Shown piece after piece: positions 8,371 through 26,872 of a DNA stretch of 64,000 nucleotides (its first letter is position 1; every line of letters begins with the position of its first letter). Made by a program: the position numbers and the translations under genes. The notes under the pieces were generated by a model. It ran no database searches, was not told the DNA's origin, and saw nothing but the letters and a program-made list of their open reading frames with translations. The stretch is from Salibaculum griseiflavum (GTDB taxonomy: Bacteria; Pseudomonadota; Alphaproteobacteria; Rhodobacterales; Rhodobacteraceae), in assembly GCF_003129565.1 (NCBI RefSeq), contig NZ_QETF01000001.1, positions 186,001 to 250,000 on the forward strand, given 5' to 3'.

Positions 8371-10824
8371 ATGTCCGACGAGACGACAGACCCCAACATG
8401 GACCTCATGGAACTGGCCGAGCCGCTGCGCCGTGCCATTGGCGAACGCTATCTGACCTATGCGTTGTCGACCATCATGCACCGGGCCCTGCCCGATGCAC
8501 GTGACGGGTTGAAGCCGGTTCACCGGCGAATCCTCTTTGCCATGCGGGAACTGAAGCTGTCGGCCACCGGCGGGTTCCGCAAATCCGCGAAGATCAGCGG
8601 CGACGTGATGGGCAACTACCACCCACATGGGGACGCGGCGATCTATGATGCCATGGCGCGCCTGGCGCAGGATTTCGCGGTGCGCTATCCGCTCGTCGAC
8701 GGGCAGGGCAATTTCGGCAATATCGACGGCGATAACCCCGCCGCCAGCCGCTACACCGAGGCGCGGATGACCAAGGCCGCCGAAGCCCTTCTGGAAGGGC
8801 TGTCGGAAAACGCGGTCGATTTCCGGGAAAATTATGACGGCACCCTGCGCGAACCTGTGGTGCTGCCCGCGGCGTTTCCCAATCTGCTGGCCAATGGCGC
8901 CAGTGGCATTGCCGTGGGGATGGCGACGAATATTCCGCCGCACAACCTCGACGAGGTCATCGCGGCCTGCCTGCACCTGATCAAGACCCCGGATGCCCGC
9001 GACGACACGCTGCTCAACTATATCAAGGGGCCGGATTTCCCCACCGGCGGCGTCATCGTCGAACCGCCGGAAAGCATGGCCGAGACCTACCGCACCGGCA
9101 AGGGCGGGTTCCGCCTTAGGGCGCGCTGGGAGATCGAGGAACTTGGTCGCGGCCAGTGGCAGATTGTTGTCACAGAGATCCCCTACCAGGTTCAGAAATC
9201 CAAGCTGATCGAGAAACTGGCCGAGTTGATCCAGACCAAGAAGGTGCCGATCCTGGCCGATGTGCGCGACGAAAGCGCCGACGATATCCGGATCGTTCTG
9301 GAACCGCGCTCGAAGAATGTCGAAGCCGAGGTTCTGATGGGCATGCTGTTCCGCAACTCCGACCTGGAAACGCGGTTCAGCCTGAACATGAACGTGCTGA
9401 TCGACGGGCTGACGCCGAAGGTCTGCAGCCTCAAGGAGGTTCTGCGCGCCTTTCTCGATCATCGGCGCGAGGTGCTCTTGCGGCGCAGCCAGTATCGGCT
9501 GGACAAGATCGACAACCGGCTCGAGGTCCTGTCAGGCCTGATCACCGCCTTCCTCAACCTTGACCGTGTGATCGACATCATCCGCTATGACGACGATCCC
9601 AAGGCGGCGCTGATGTACGAAGACTGGAGCCGCCCGCATCAGGACACGATCCGGCGGGCCACATCCGAGGCGGACTATGTCTCTCCGCTTATCGGCGTCG
9701 ATGTGGCCAGCCTGTCCCTGATCGTGGACGAGGCCGCCATCGCTCCCGGTTTTGCCGACGGTGAAAGCGAGCGCAAGGTGCCCTCAAGCTATGCGGGCCG
9801 CGAAAACGGCCTGTCGGACGTGCAGGCCGAGGCGATCCTGAACATGCGTCTGCGCAGTCTGCGGCGGCTTGAGGAAGAGGCCCTGATCCGCGAGCGCGAC
9901 GAGTTGATGATTGAGCGCGCGGAAATCGAGGACCTGCTGGACGATGAAAGCCTGCAATGGGATCGCATCGGCGAACAGCTCAAGGAGGTCCGCAGGGAAT
10001 TCGGCGCCAAGTCCGAGGGCGGCGCAAGACGCACCGGTTTTGCCGAGGCAGGGGAAGTCGAGGATGTGCCGCTGGAGGCCATGATCGACCGCGAGCCCAT
10101 CACCGTTGTCTGTTCCCAGATGGGCTGGATTCGCGCACTTTCGGGTCACATCGACCTGAACCGCGAGTTGAAATTCAAGGATGGCGACGGGCCGCGCTTC
10201 ATCTTTCATGCGGAAACCACCGACCGTCTGCTCGTCTTCGGCAGCAACGGGCGGTTCTATACCCTGTCGGCGGCCAATCTGCCCGGCGGGCGCGGCATGG
10301 GTGAACCTGTGCGGCTGATGGTGGACCTGCCCAACGAATGCAGCATCGTCGACCTGATCGTGCATCGCCCCGGCGAAAAACTGCTGGTTGCCTCCAGTGC
10401 CGGAGACGGGTTCGTCGTGCCTGAAAACGACGTGGTGGCCCAGACCCGGGCGGGCAAACAGGTGCTGAACGTCAAGGAAGATGTTGTCGCTGCCGCCGTG
10501 CGGCGCGTCGCAGGGGACCATGTGGCGATCGTGTCGGAGAACCGGAAGTTCCTTGTCTTTCCGCTGGCCGAAATACCCGAGATGGGCCGGGGCAAGGGCG
10601 TCAGGCTTCAGAAATACAAGCAGGCGCGCGGCCGGCAGGGTGTGCTGGAACTCGATGGCGGCCTTGCCGACATCACCACATTCGCCTGGGAAGACGGGCT
10701 CAGCTGGACCATGGGCGGGGGCAATACCCGCACCGAGCGTGACCTGGGGCCGTGGCTCGGCAAACGGGCCGGCGTCGGCAAGCAACCGCCGCATGGCTTT
10801 CCCCGCGACAACCGTTTCCGCTGA
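8371..10824 (+). CDS. parC: DNA topoisomerase IV subunit A
   Basis: An 817-residue type IIA topoisomerase A subunit that with ParE decatenates replicated chromosomes. The N-terminal winged-helix region holds [12 protein letters not shown] and the active-site tyrosine (Tyr128 in AASRYTE). A coiled-coil gate domain and a C-terminal beta-pinwheel follow. The C-terminal part lacks the glutamine/arginine/glycine-rich GyrA box, which favours ParC over GyrA. ATG 8371 (MSDETTDPN) was chosen over the upstream in-frame start at 8329. It is divergent from the SH3 gene. Confidence 0.93.
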   Translation: MSDETTDPNMDLMELAEPLRRAIGERYLTYALSTIMHRALPDARDGLKPVHRRILFAMRELKLSATGGFRKSAKISGDVMGNYHPHGDAAIYDAMARLAQDFAVRYPLVDGQGNFGNIDGDNPAASRYTEARMTKAAEALLEGLSENAVDFRENYDGTLREPVVLPAAFPNLLANGASGIAVGMATNIPPHNLDEVIAACLHLIKTPDARDDTLLNYIKGPDFPTGGVIVEPPESMAETYRTGKGGFRLRARWEIEELGRGQWQIVVTEIPYQVQKSKLIEKLAELIQTKKVPILADVRDESADDIRIVLEPRSKNVEAEVLMGMLFRNSDLETRFSLNMNVLIDGLTPKVCSLKEVLRAFLDHRREVLLRRSQYRLDKIDNRLEVLSGLITAFLNLDRVIDIIRYDDDPKAALMYEDWSRPHQDTIRRATSEADYVSPLIGVDVASLSLIVDEAAIAPGFADGESERKVPSSYAGRENGLSDVQAEAILNMRLRSLRRLEEEALIRERDELMIERAEIEDLLDDESLQWDRIGEQLKEVRREFGAKSEGGARRTGFAEAGEVEDVPLEAMIDREPITVVCSQMGWIRALSGHIDLNRELKFKDGDGPRFIFHAETTDRLLVFGSNGRFYTLSAANLPGGRGMGEPVRLMVDLPNECSIVDLIVHRPGEKLLVASSAGDGFVVPENDVVAQTRAGKQVLNVKEDVVAAAVRRVAGDHVAIVSENRKFLVFPLAEIPEMGRGKGVRLQKYKQARGRQGVLELDGGLADITTFAWEDGLSWTMGGGNTRTERDLGPWLGKRAGVGKQPPHGFPRDNRFR

Positions 10825-10899
10825 CAGATCGCGCGCCGATTGCGTGACCGGCCCGGCTGAGCTAGTCATGTCGGGTAGATGACGCGAGGGGGATTTGCG

Positions 10900-11538
10900 A
10901 TGCGTTTGGTGATCGGCCTGTTCGGCCTGCTGGTTCTGACCGCCTGTGGCGGGGTTCGTGACGACCTGACTGTCTCACCCGAACCGATTGGTCAGTTCCG
11001 CCTGGGCCACAACATCGCCGTGACGCCCGATCCCGAACGCGGGCCGTTTTCTCGCAAGGCAACCGCCGAGGAATGGAATGCCGCGATGCGTCAGGCCGTA
11101 GCGGACCGGTTCAACGAAACCCGCTTCCCGGGCGATGCCTACTACCATATTGGCGTGGCCATCGAAGGCTACGTGTTGGCCGCGCCCGGAATTCCCCTGG
11201 TATATTCGCCGAAATCGGTCCTGATCATCACCGTGAACTTCTTCGAGGACGCGACCCAGACCAAGTTGAACGAAGAACCGATCCAGCTGACCGTGTTCGA
11301 ACCGTGCTGTTCGATCCCGTTCCTCGGGTCGGGCCTGTCGAAGTCCCGCGAGGAACAGCTCGAAGGGCTGGCGTTCAACGCGGCCCGCGCCATCGAGCGG
11401 ACCATGCGAGAAAACGCGGAGTGGTTCGGCGGGACGCCTGAAGTCCTGCCCGAGGACGAAACCATCGTCGAGGGCAACGTTCTGGTCGATGATCCCGACG
11501 CGATCCTGCCCGATCAAAGCCCGCCAGCGACCAATTGA
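10900..11538 (+). CDS. Putative lipoprotein of unknown function
   Basis: A 212-residue predicted lipoprotein. The N-terminus is a short basic segment, a hydrophobic core ([11 protein letters not shown]) and the lipobox LTAC, with lipidated Cys near residue 17. The mature part has a conserved-looking middle ([19 protein letters not shown]) and a paired CC. ATG 10900 was chosen because GAGGGGGA precedes it. I do not recognise a functional family. It lies between parC and tuf and may be co-transcribed with parC (75-base gap). Confidence 0.7.
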   Translation: MRLVIGLFGLLVLTACGGVRDDLTVSPEPIGQFRLGHNIAVTPDPERGPFSRKATAEEWNAAMRQAVADRFNETRFPGDAYYHIGVAIEGYVLAAPGIPLVYSPKSVLIITVNFFEDATQTKLNEEPIQLTVFEPCCSIPFLGSGLSKSREEQLEGLAFNAARAIERTMRENAEWFGGTPEVLPEDETIVEGNVLVDDPDAILPDQSPPATN

Positions 11539-11566
11539 TCGGGCTTCGGCGCGGCGCAAGTCGCGC

Positions 11567-11595
11567 TTGATTTTCCCCGGTGAAGGAAATAAACG
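11567..11595 (+). promoter_or_regulatory. Candidate promoter of the first tuf gene
   Basis: TTGATT (11567-11572), a 17-base spacer, then TAAACG (11590-11595). A GC-rich hairpin (arms 11594-11600 and 11612-11618) overlaps the expected transcription start. It is the best promoter match in the 127-base gap before tuf. Confidence 0.5.
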
Positions 11596-11665
11596 GCCCG
11601 CGATGTAAACCCGGGCCGCTGATGCATTCTGCCAAGGCCCCCGAAACGACAAGGCGCCGCGCACC

Positions 11666-12841
<1,176 letters not shown>

Positions 12842-12865
12842 TCAAGGCGATATCGACGAAATTGG

Positions 12866-12896
12866 AAAGGGCCGCCTTCGGGTGGCCCTTTTCCTT
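12866..12896 (+). terminator. Intrinsic terminator after tuf copy 1
   Basis: A stem of about 11 base pairs (12866-12876 with 12881-12891, one G-T pair) closed by a TTCG tetraloop and followed by TTTTCCTTTTCC. Confidence 0.88.
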
Positions 12897-12953
12897 TTCC
12901 TGCGTCGCGGGGGTTGGTAGGGTCGCGGCGACCCGAAGGTTGCGAGGTGCGAT

Positions 12954-13409
12954 ATGGTCGAAGGACTTCTGCCCGTTTTGGTGCTTCTGGTCGTCCTGGT
13001 TGTCATCGGGCGGGCGATCCGCCGGGCAGTGAACGCGGGCCAGCGCCCTGCGACGGCGCCCGTCACGCCATCGGCGCCCCCGTTTGAAACAATGGAAAAA
13101 CCGACCCCGCGCGGGGAAGTTTCCGCCTCGAACGACGCGGCTGGCCCTTGGGGCGCGCCGCTCGAACCCGTGTTCGAGGACACTCCGGTCTCGGACCCCG
13201 CTATTCCCGATATTCAGCTGCCCGATGGCGATTTCGCCGACCGGGTCGGGGACACAGGAATGGTCGAGACCAAGCCGCAAACCCCGGCCGAGGCCACCAC
13301 CGGCCAGCCGTTCCGCTTCAAGACCCCGGACGAGATCATCAAGGCCGCTTTCGGCCGTGTGACCGAGATCGAAAGGCGCGACGGGCCGGCCTCTGGTTCG
13401 GGGCGCTAG
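12954..13409 (+). CDS. Hypothetical membrane-anchored protein
   Basis: A 151-residue protein with one N-terminal membrane helix (LLPVLVLLVVLVVIGRAI, about residues 4-21). A low-complexity proline/alanine/glutamate-rich region follows, then a small C-terminal block with FRFKTPDEIIKAAFGRV that may be the only folded part. I do not recognise a family. The ATG at 12954 is preceded by GCGAGGTGCGAT, a modest ribosome-binding site. Its stop overlaps the stop of the convergent acyltransferase gene by four bases. Codon use looks like that of its neighbours. Confidence 0.6.
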   Translation: MVEGLLPVLVLLVVLVVIGRAIRRAVNAGQRPATAPVTPSAPPFETMEKPTPRGEVSASNDAAGPWGAPLEPVFEDTPVSDPAIPDIQLPDGDFADRVGDTGMVETKPQTPAEATTGQPFRFKTPDEIIKAAFGRVTEIERRDGPASGSGR

Positions 13410-14086
13410 GGGTCCAGCGGACGGTCGGCGGCCGCGACGGTCTCATCGAGAAAGTCACTGAGCGAGCGGCGCAGCCGATCCAGTTCGTCGGGCTCCGGGC
13501 GGCGTGCCGGGGTCTCCGGCCAGCGGCGGAACACGTAACGGCCCCGGCCGAACAGGCGTGGCAGGATCATGCTGTCCCAAGTGCCGAGCTTGCGCTGCCG
13601 GCTGTGAGAAAAGGCATAGGAATAGACCGGGCATCCCATTGCACGCGCCCAGTCCAGCGCGGAGTCCTTGAGGACGAAGGCCGGCCCCAACGGGCCGTCG
13701 CCGGTGATGCCTACGCTGATGCCCGACCGGACCCGGCGCAGCACTTCCCGCGAGGCGGCGACATTGGACGCATCGCCCGCCATCTTCATGGCTTGCAGGC
13801 CGAACTGCCTTTGCATGGCCCCCGAGACCCGCCCGATGGGCGAGGCATCGTAGAGGCTGGACAGCGGGCCTTCCTTAACGGGCCAGTGCAGCGGACCCAT
13901 CAAAAGGCGCTGGTGCCAGACGATCAGCAGGACAGGCCCCTGCGCCAGGTCACGGCGTAGCTCGTCCAGTCCTTCGACCTGCCACCGCGTTGTGCGGTTG
14001 ACCAGCCGCAGGTAACTGCCGACGCAGAACGCCAGAAGTTCGGCCAGTGCCCGGGAGTTTTCGAGGCGTTGGCGCAGTCGTTTCAT
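13406..14086 (-). CDS. DUF374 lysophospholipid acyltransferase family protein
   Basis: A 226-residue protein matching the DUF374 branch of the acyltransferase superfamily. The catalytic-block equivalent is LIVWHQRLLMGPL near residues 54-65, and the second block is ITGDGPLGPAF near 127-137. Family members are thought to acylate lipid A precursors or related lipids at the inner membrane, but the substrate is unproven. ATG 14086 was preferred over an upstream TTG at 14101. It is convergent with the small membrane-protein gene and faces away from tRNA-Trp. Confidence 0.8.
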   Translation of the reverse strand: MKRLRQRLENSRALAELLAFCVGSYLRLVNRTTRWQVEGLDELRRDLAQGPVLLIVWHQRLLMGPLHWPVKEGPLSSLYDASPIGRVSGAMQRQFGLQAMKMAGDASNVAASREVLRRVRSGISVGITGDGPLGPAFVLKDSALDWARAMGCPVYSYAFSHSRQRKLGTWDSMILPRLFGRGRYVFRRWPETPARRPEPDELDRLRRSLSDFLDETVAAADRPLDP

Positions 14087-14152
14087 CGGATGATCACCCA
14101 AGGCGGTTTTCGCCTACATGCGATATTTTCACGCCCGAAGACAAGCCGCCCC

Positions 14153-14181
14153 TTGATCCCCGTCTCGTGTCGGGATAAGTG
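14153..14181 (+). promoter_or_regulatory. Candidate tRNA-Trp promoter
   Basis: TTGATC (14153-14158), a 17-base spacer, then TAAGTG (14176-14181). The expected transcript start lies about nine bases before the tRNA. Confidence 0.5.
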
Positions 14182-14196
14182 CAATCCCGGCTCTTT

Positions 14197-14272
14197 AGGG
14201 GTATAGCTCAGCTGGTAGAGCGACGGTCTCCAAAACCGTAGGTCGCGGGTTCGAACCCTGCTGCCCCTGCCA
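14197..14272 (+). tRNA. trnW: tRNA-Trp (anticodon CCA)
   Basis: A 76-base cloverleaf. The acceptor stem AGGGGTA (14197-14203) pairs with TGCCCCT (14262-14268) with one G-T pair. The anticodon stem ACGGT/ACCGT (14223-14227 with 14235-14239) encloses loop CTCCAAA with anticodon CCA at 14230-14232. The T arm GCGGGTTCGAACCCTGC is standard. Discriminator G and an encoded CCA end the gene. A tRNA-Trp directly before secE-nusG is a common arrangement in alphaproteobacteria. Confidence 0.98.
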
Positions 14273-14335
14273 ACACTCACCCCCGCATCGGACAGACGCC
14301 ACGCTTGCGGAATGCCGGCGCGCACCGATAGCGGG

Positions 14336-14364
14336 TTGAAAAGCCGACCGGGGCGACGTATCTG
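14336..14364 (+). promoter_or_regulatory. Candidate secE promoter
   Basis: TTGAAA (14336-14341), a 17-base spacer, then TATCTG (14359-14364). The resulting leader would be about 20 bases and contains AGAAGAGG before the secE start. Confidence 0.5.
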
Positions 14365-14391
14365 GGCCGGGTTCGTAGAAGAGGTCTATCC

Positions 14392-14589
14392 ATGGCACGC
14401 ACAAATCCTGTCCAGTTCATGCAGCAGGTTCGCGCAGAGGTTTCCAAGGTCGTCTGGCCGACCCGCCGCGAGGTGGTGATGACCACGATCATGGTGTTCC
14501 TGCTTGCGGCATTCATGGCGGCGTTCTTCTCGATCATCGACCTGTTCATCCGGATGGGACTCGAAGGGGTGCTGAGCGTCTTCGGCTAG
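14392..14589 (+). CDS. secE: Preprotein translocase subunit SecE
   Basis: A 65-residue single-spanning SecE, the short form usual outside enterobacteria. The amphipathic segment VRAEVSKVVWPTRREV, with the conserved VxWP, precedes one membrane helix (about residues 29-57). It stabilises SecY, encoded at 43985. It lies 119 bases downstream of tRNA-Trp and 191 bases upstream of nusG. Confidence 0.95.
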   Translation: MARTNPVQFMQQVRAEVSKVVWPTRREVVMTTIMVFLLAAFMAAFFSIIDLFIRMGLEGVLSVFG

Positions 14590-14616
14590 GCCCGCGGGAA
14601 AAGGCTGTTTACCCCC

Positions 14617-14645
14617 TTGAAATCAAAGGGTCATGGCGGTATTTG
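14617..14645 (+). promoter_or_regulatory. Candidate nusG promoter
   Basis: TTGAAA (14617-14622), a 17-base spacer, then TATTTG (14640-14645), inside the secE-nusG gap. The predicted transcript would start near 14652 and run straight into the hairpin at 14671. Confidence 0.5.
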
Positions 14646-14670
14646 CAGCGGACTTTCCGGATGGGCGTGC

Positions 14671-14705
14671 GGCGAATCAAGTTGCGCGCCGCTTTTCTTT
14701 TTCGG
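14671..14705 (+). terminator. Terminator-like hairpin in the nusG leader
   Basis: GCGGCG (about 14671-14676) pairs with CGCCGC (about 14689-14694) across a 12-base loop and is followed by TTTTCTTTTT. The stem is short for a full terminator but the T-run is strong. It may end the secE transcript or attenuate the nusG transcript. Confidence 0.45.
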
Positions 14706-14780
14706 AGACAGCGCGTCAAGCGGCTGGAATAATTGGAAACTTTTGGCTTTCGGGCCTGTGGCGGCGAGGTGTCGGAGAAC

Positions 14781-15314
14781 ATGGCGAAACGTTGGTATTC
14801 GGTTAGCGTTCTCTCGAATTTCGAGAAAAAGATCGCCGAGCAAATCCGCACCAAGGTCGCCGAGCAGGGGCTGGAGGACCAGATCGACGAGGTTCTCGTT
14901 CCGACCGAAGAGGTGATCGAGGTGCGTCGCGGCAAGAAGGTGACGGCCGAGCGCCGCTTCATGCCGGGCTATGTTCTCGTGCACATGGAGATGTCCGACG
15001 AGGGCTATCACCTGATCAACGGCATCAATCGCGTGACCGGGTTCCTCGGGCCGCAGGGCCGTCCGATGCCGATGCGCGATGCCGAGGTTCAGGCGATCCT
15101 GGGCCGCGTCGCCGAGGGCGAAGAGGCGCCGCGCACGCTGATCTCGTTCGAGATCGGCGAGAAGGTCAAGGTCAACGACGGTCCCTTCGAGGACTTCGAT
15201 GGCATGATCGAGGAAGTGGATGACGAGAACCAGCGCCTGAAGGTGTCGGTCTCGATCTTCGGCCGGGAAACCCCGGTCGAGCTGGAATTCACTCAGGTCA
15301 CGAAACAGGCCTGA
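14781..15314 (+). CDS. nusG: Transcription termination/antitermination protein NusG
   Basis: A 177-residue NusG: an N-terminal NGN domain (starting [20 protein letters not shown], with [10 protein letters not shown]) and a C-terminal KOW domain ([20 protein letters not shown]). It binds RNA polymerase and couples it to Rho or ribosomal S10. ATG 14781 was chosen over an upstream in-frame start because GGAGA directly precedes it and the family begins here. Confidence 0.97.
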   Translation: MAKRWYSVSVLSNFEKKIAEQIRTKVAEQGLEDQIDEVLVPTEEVIEVRRGKKVTAERRFMPGYVLVHMEMSDEGYHLINGINRVTGFLGPQGRPMPMRDAEVQAILGRVAEGEEAPRTLISFEIGEKVKVNDGPFEDFDGMIEEVDDENQRLKVSVSIFGRETPVELEFTQVTKQA

Positions 15315-15422
15315 GTGTGAACTTCGTGGGAGCTGCGGCGCACGCGTGTGACCGGGCTGACCACGACGACGAAGACGGGGCGGAACGCGTTTCGCCCTGA
15401 GTTGAAAAAAAGGAGAGGCCAA

Positions 15423-15848
15423 ATGGCCAAGAAACTTGCTGGCACGATGAAGCTGCAGATCCCTGCAGGTCAAGCCAACCCCTCGCCGCCCGTGGGCCCC
15501 GCCCTGGGTCAGCGCGGCATCAACATCATGGAATTCTGCAAGGCGTTCAACGCCAAGACGCAGGAGATGGAGCCGGGTGCGCCGTGCCCGACCATCATCA
15601 CCTACTACCAGGACAAGTCCTTCTCGATGGACATCAAGACGCCGCCGGCGTCCTACTACCTCAAGAAGGCCGCCAAGCTGAAGTCCGGCGCCAAGACCCC
15701 GTCGCGCGAAACCGTCGGCACTGTCACCAAGAAGCAGGTGCAGGAGATCGCCGAGGCCAAGATGAAGGACCTCAGCGCCAACGACATGGAAAGCGCCATG
15801 AAGATCATTCTGGGTTCGGCCCGGTCCATGGGCATCGAGGTGAAGTAA
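15423..15848 (+). CDS. rplK: 50S ribosomal protein L11
   Basis: A 141-residue L11, standard length. The N-terminal domain has [20 protein letters not shown], whose proline helix contacts EF-G and the stalk base. The C-terminal domain binds 23S rRNA ([10 protein letters not shown] at the end). ATG 15423 follows AGGAGAGG. The gene ends one base before rplA. L1 normally autoregulates this pair in bacteria; no clear L1-site copy was identified in the 108-base leader. Confidence 0.97.
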   Translation: MAKKLAGTMKLQIPAGQANPSPPVGPALGQRGINIMEFCKAFNAKTQEMEPGAPCPTIITYYQDKSFSMDIKTPPASYYLKKAAKLKSGAKTPSRETVGTVTKKQVQEIAEAKMKDLSANDMESAMKIILGSARSMGIEVK

Positions 15849-15849
15849 G

Positions 15850-16551
15850 ATGGCAAAATTCGGAAAACGCACCCGCGCCGCCCGTGAAGCCTTTGCCGGC
15901 AAGGAAAACGTCTCGGTCTCCGAAGCCGTTTCGCTGGTCAAGGACAACGCCAAGGCCAAGTTCGACGAAACCGTCGAGATCGCCGTTTGCCTGGGCGTCG
16001 ACCCGCGCCACGCCGACCAGATGGTCCGCGGCAAGGTCAGCCTGCCCAACGGCACCGGCAAAGAGGTCCGCGTGGCTGTCTTCGCCCGTGGCGACAAGGC
16101 CGAGGAAGCCAAGGCCGCCGGGGCCGATATCGTCGGCGCCGAGGACCTGATGGAAACCGTTCAGGGCGGCACGATCGACTTCGATCGCTGCATCGCCACC
16201 CCCGACATGATGCCGATCGTCGGCCGTCTGGGCAAGGTTCTGGGCCCTCGTAACCTGATGCCGAACCCCAAGGTCGGCACCGTGACCATGGACGTCAAAG
16301 AAGCCGTCGAAGCCGCCAAGGGCGGTGAGGTTCAGTTCAAGGTCGAGAAGGCCGGTGTGGTCCATGCCGGGATCGGCAAGGCCAGCTTTGACGCAAAGCA
16401 GCTTGAAGAAAACCTGCTGGCTTTCGTGGATGCCGTCCAGAAGGCCAAGCCGGCCGGCGCCAAGGGTGCCTACATGAAGAAAATCGCGCTGAGCTCGACC
16501 ATGGGCCCGGGCGTGAGCGTCGCCGTGGACAGTGCCACCGGCAACGCCTGA
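15850..16551 (+). CDS. rplA: 50S ribosomal protein L1
   Basis: A 233-residue L1, normal length, with the signature [20 protein letters not shown] in the second half. It forms the L1 stalk that helps release deacylated tRNA and represses translation of rplKA in other bacteria. One base separates it from the rplK stop. It is followed by a 243-base structured leader before rplJ. Confidence 0.97.
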   Translation: MAKFGKRTRAAREAFAGKENVSVSEAVSLVKDNAKAKFDETVEIAVCLGVDPRHADQMVRGKVSLPNGTGKEVRVAVFARGDKAEEAKAAGADIVGAEDLMETVQGGTIDFDRCIATPDMMPIVGRLGKVLGPRNLMPNPKVGTVTMDVKEAVEAAKGGEVQFKVEKAGVVHAGIGKASFDAKQLEENLLAFVDAVQKAKPAGAKGAYMKKIALSSTMGPGVSVAVDSATGNA

Positions 16552-16583
16552 GAAATTCCGCGTCCCTCGGGGCGCTGAATGGC

Positions 16584-16738
16584 GGGGCCAGACCATCGGC
16601 CCCGTCCTGTCCGAGACGGAGGGTTGGATTTCGATCCTGTAATTCCTTCCTGAGATGGGGAACGAGACGAGATTTCCGTTCGGGTCGGCTTCGACCCTCG
16701 GGCGATCAAGGCCTCGGGACCCTCACGGACCCGAACGG
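16584..16738 (+). promoter_or_regulatory. L10 leader: structured region upstream of rplJ
   Basis: The 243-base rplA-rplJ gap contains several complementary segments. A small hairpin pairs 16584-16589 with 16598-16603. A perfect 11-base-pair long-range stem pairs 16676-16686 with 16728-16738. Part of the long stem (16682-16686) can instead pair locally: GGGTCG at 16682-16687 with CGACCC at 16692-16697, GCTT loop. The location and branched form fit the L10(L12)4-binding leader known from other bacteria. Confidence 0.65.
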
Positions 16739-16794
16739 TGGCAACAGCCGCCAAACATGAGCCGGGGAGAAATCCCCATACTTGGAGTGAAACT

Positions 16795-17307
16795 GTGGAT
16801 AGAGCCCAGAAAGAGAAAGTGGTCGAGGAACTCGGCCAGATCTTCGAAAGCTCTGGCGTCGTGGTGGTTGCCCACTACGAAGGCATGACAGTTGCTGAGA
16901 TGCAGGACCTGCGCGCCCAGATGCGTGAAGCGGGCGGGTTCGTGCGCGTTGCCAAGAACAGGCTCGCCAAGATCGCCCTTGAGGGGAAGCCGTGCGAAAG
17001 CATCGGTGACCTGCTGACGGGCATGACCGTGCTTTCCTATTCTGAAGATCCCGTGGCTGCGGCCAAGGTTGTTCAGAACTACGCCAAGGACAATGACAAG
17101 CTTGTCATCCTCGGCGGTGCAATGGGGGACACGGCACTGGACACCGCCGGTGTCGAACGTGTGGCCAAGATGCCGTCCCGCGAGGAGCTTATCGCCTCCA
17201 TCGCCGGCTGCATTGGCGCACCCGCTTCGAACATCGCCGGGGCCATTGGCGCACCTGCTTCGAACATCGCGGGCGTTCTCTCGACCATCGAAGAGAAAGC
17301 TGCCTGA
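16795..17307 (+). CDS. rplJ: 50S ribosomal protein L10
   Basis: A 170-residue L10, the base of the ribosomal stalk and binding partner of L7/L12 dimers. I chose GTG 16795 (reading [17 protein letters not shown]) because the family begins here and GGAG at 16783-16786 is well placed. The C-terminal helix carries a duplicated decapeptide [10 protein letters not shown], encoded by a near-exact 30-base tandem repeat, followed by [10 protein letters not shown]. This repeat lies in the L12-binding tail. Confidence 0.96.
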   Translation: MDRAQKEKVVEELGQIFESSGVVVVAHYEGMTVAEMQDLRAQMREAGGFVRVAKNRLAKIALEGKPCESIGDLLTGMTVLSYSEDPVAAAKVVQNYAKDNDKLVILGGAMGDTALDTAGVERVAKMPSREELIASIAGCIGAPASNIAGAIGAPASNIAGVLSTIEEKAA

Positions 17308-17378
17308 GCAACTTGAATACCTTCGTGGGGTGAAGGCCCCGACGTTGGAACACAACTGAAAAGAACGGAAACAGTAAA

Positions 17379-17756
17379 ATGGCTGATCTGAAGAAACTTG
17401 CTGAAGAGATCGTGGGTCTGACCCTTCTCGAAGCCCAGGAACTGAAAGAAATCCTGAAAGACGAATACGGCATCGAGCCCGCTGCTGGCGGCGCTGTCAT
17501 GATGGCCGGTCCTGCCGGTGGCGACGCTGGCGGTGCTGCCGAAGAGCAGACCGAATTCGACGTCGTTCTGAAGAACGCCGGCGCGTCCAAGATCAACGTG
17601 ATCAAGGAAGTCCGCGGCATTACCGGTCTTGGCCTGAAAGAAGCCAAGGAGCTGGTCGAAGGCGGCGGCAAGATCAAGGAAGGTGTCGACAAGGCTGAAG
17701 CCGAAGACATCAAGGGCAAGCTGGAAGCAGCTGGCGCCGAGGTCGAGCTGGCCTAA
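17379..17756 (+). CDS. rplL: 50S ribosomal protein L7/L12
   Basis: A 125-residue acidic stalk protein. The N-terminal dimerisation helices (residues 1-33) are followed by an Ala/Gly-rich hinge ([16 protein letters not shown]) and the C-terminal factor-binding domain with [20 protein letters not shown]. It recruits EF-Tu, EF-G and other GTPases. It is translated from its own ribosome-binding site 71 bases after rplJ. Confidence 0.98.
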   Translation: MADLKKLAEEIVGLTLLEAQELKEILKDEYGIEPAAGGAVMMAGPAGGDAGGAAEEQTEFDVVLKNAGASKINVIKEVRGITGLGLKEAKELVEGGGKIKEGVDKAEAEDIKGKLEAAGAEVELA

Positions 17757-17817
17757 GCCACGCATCCTGCGGGCGGATCGGGTTTCCGGAAACTCCGATG
17801 CCGTCGCGACAATATTG

Positions 17818-17887
17818 GCTGGATCCGCTGAAAATGCGGGTCCAGCCGAACCCGTCTTAAAGGCCGCATTCGCGGATGCGTCCTTTT
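17818..17887 (+). promoter_or_regulatory. rplL-rpoB intergenic hairpins, possible attenuator
   Basis: Two hairpins lie in the 266-base gap before rpoB. The first pairs 17818-17828 with 17836-17846 (11 pairs, one G-T). The second, imperfect, pairs 17860-17869 with 17876-17885 and ends in TTTT, like a weak intrinsic terminator. An rplL-rpoB attenuator is known in Escherichia coli; equivalence here is inferred from position and shape. I found no convincing rpoB promoter in the gap. Confidence 0.5.
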
Positions 17888-18022
17888 GGATTGGTTCAAA
17901 GGTCGGGAGGCCCCCGGTGGGACGGGCGCCAGGAATTGACCGAAACGATCCGCTCTCACGCGGGGTCCGGCCGTCGCCCAACGGCTAGGACCACCGGCAG
18001 AGACTGAAAGGTGACAAAGCAC

Positions 18023-22162
<4,140 letters not shown>

Positions 22163-22218
22163 GGCGCCCCGCGCCTTGCTTTCCTTCCCCTTCTCCGACC
22201 TGACCGAAAGGTAAAGAC

Positions 22219-26466
<4,248 letters not shown>

Positions 26467-26486
26467 TCTCGGCAAGAAACGGATCG

Positions 26487-26517
26487 AAAAGGCCCCGCTG
26501 CGCGCGGGGCCTTTTTG
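26487..26517 (+). terminator. Intrinsic terminator after rpoC
   Basis: A 12-base-pair stem (26487-26498 with 26504-26515) and a five-base loop. The right arm ends in a run of five T residues. Confidence 0.92.
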
Positions 26518-26546
26518 CATTTCGGGAGGTGCGTTATCCTTCCCCC

Positions 26547-26834
26547 ATGTCAGCCAATGAACCGATCAGGGCCGTCAAGGTTTCGGTCACCGGGCGCGTG
26601 CAGGGGGTCTGGTTCCGCGACTGGACCCGGCAGGAGGCCAACCGCTATGGCCTGTCGGGCTGGGTGCGCAATGAACCGGACCGCAGCGTCAGCGCGGTGC
26701 TGGAAGGGCCGCCCGAAAAGGTCGAAATCCTGCTGCGTGCCCTGTGGTCGGGGCCTGACCTGGCCGAAGTGCGCGACGTTGCCGCCCGCGATATTCCGGC
26801 CGAGGGTCATAGCGTGTTCCGCATTCTGCACTAG
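26547..26834 (+). CDS. acyP: Acylphosphatase
   Basis: A 95-residue acylphosphatase that hydrolyses acyl phosphates. GRVQGVWFRDWTR carries the phosphate loop with catalytic Arg24, and GWVRNEPD supplies catalytic Asn42. Most relatives have VGFR where this has VWFR, a small variation. I chose ATG 26547 over an in-frame GTG at 26529; GGGAGG at 26524 would serve either only moderately. It sits between the rpoC terminator and a permease gene. Confidence 0.9.
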   Translation: MSANEPIRAVKVSVTGRVQGVWFRDWTRQEANRYGLSGWVRNEPDRSVSAVLEGPPEKVEILLRALWSGPDLAEVRDVAARDIPAEGHSVFRILH

Positions 26835-26872
26835 CGCTGGTGCCCGCCGCGCAGCCGTGGCAAAGCAATCCC

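Noticed and set aside
14632-14790. Small open frame in the nusG leader starting ATG 14632
   Set aside because: It overlaps the terminator-like hairpin and runs into nusG in another frame, with no ribosome-binding site; more likely chance.
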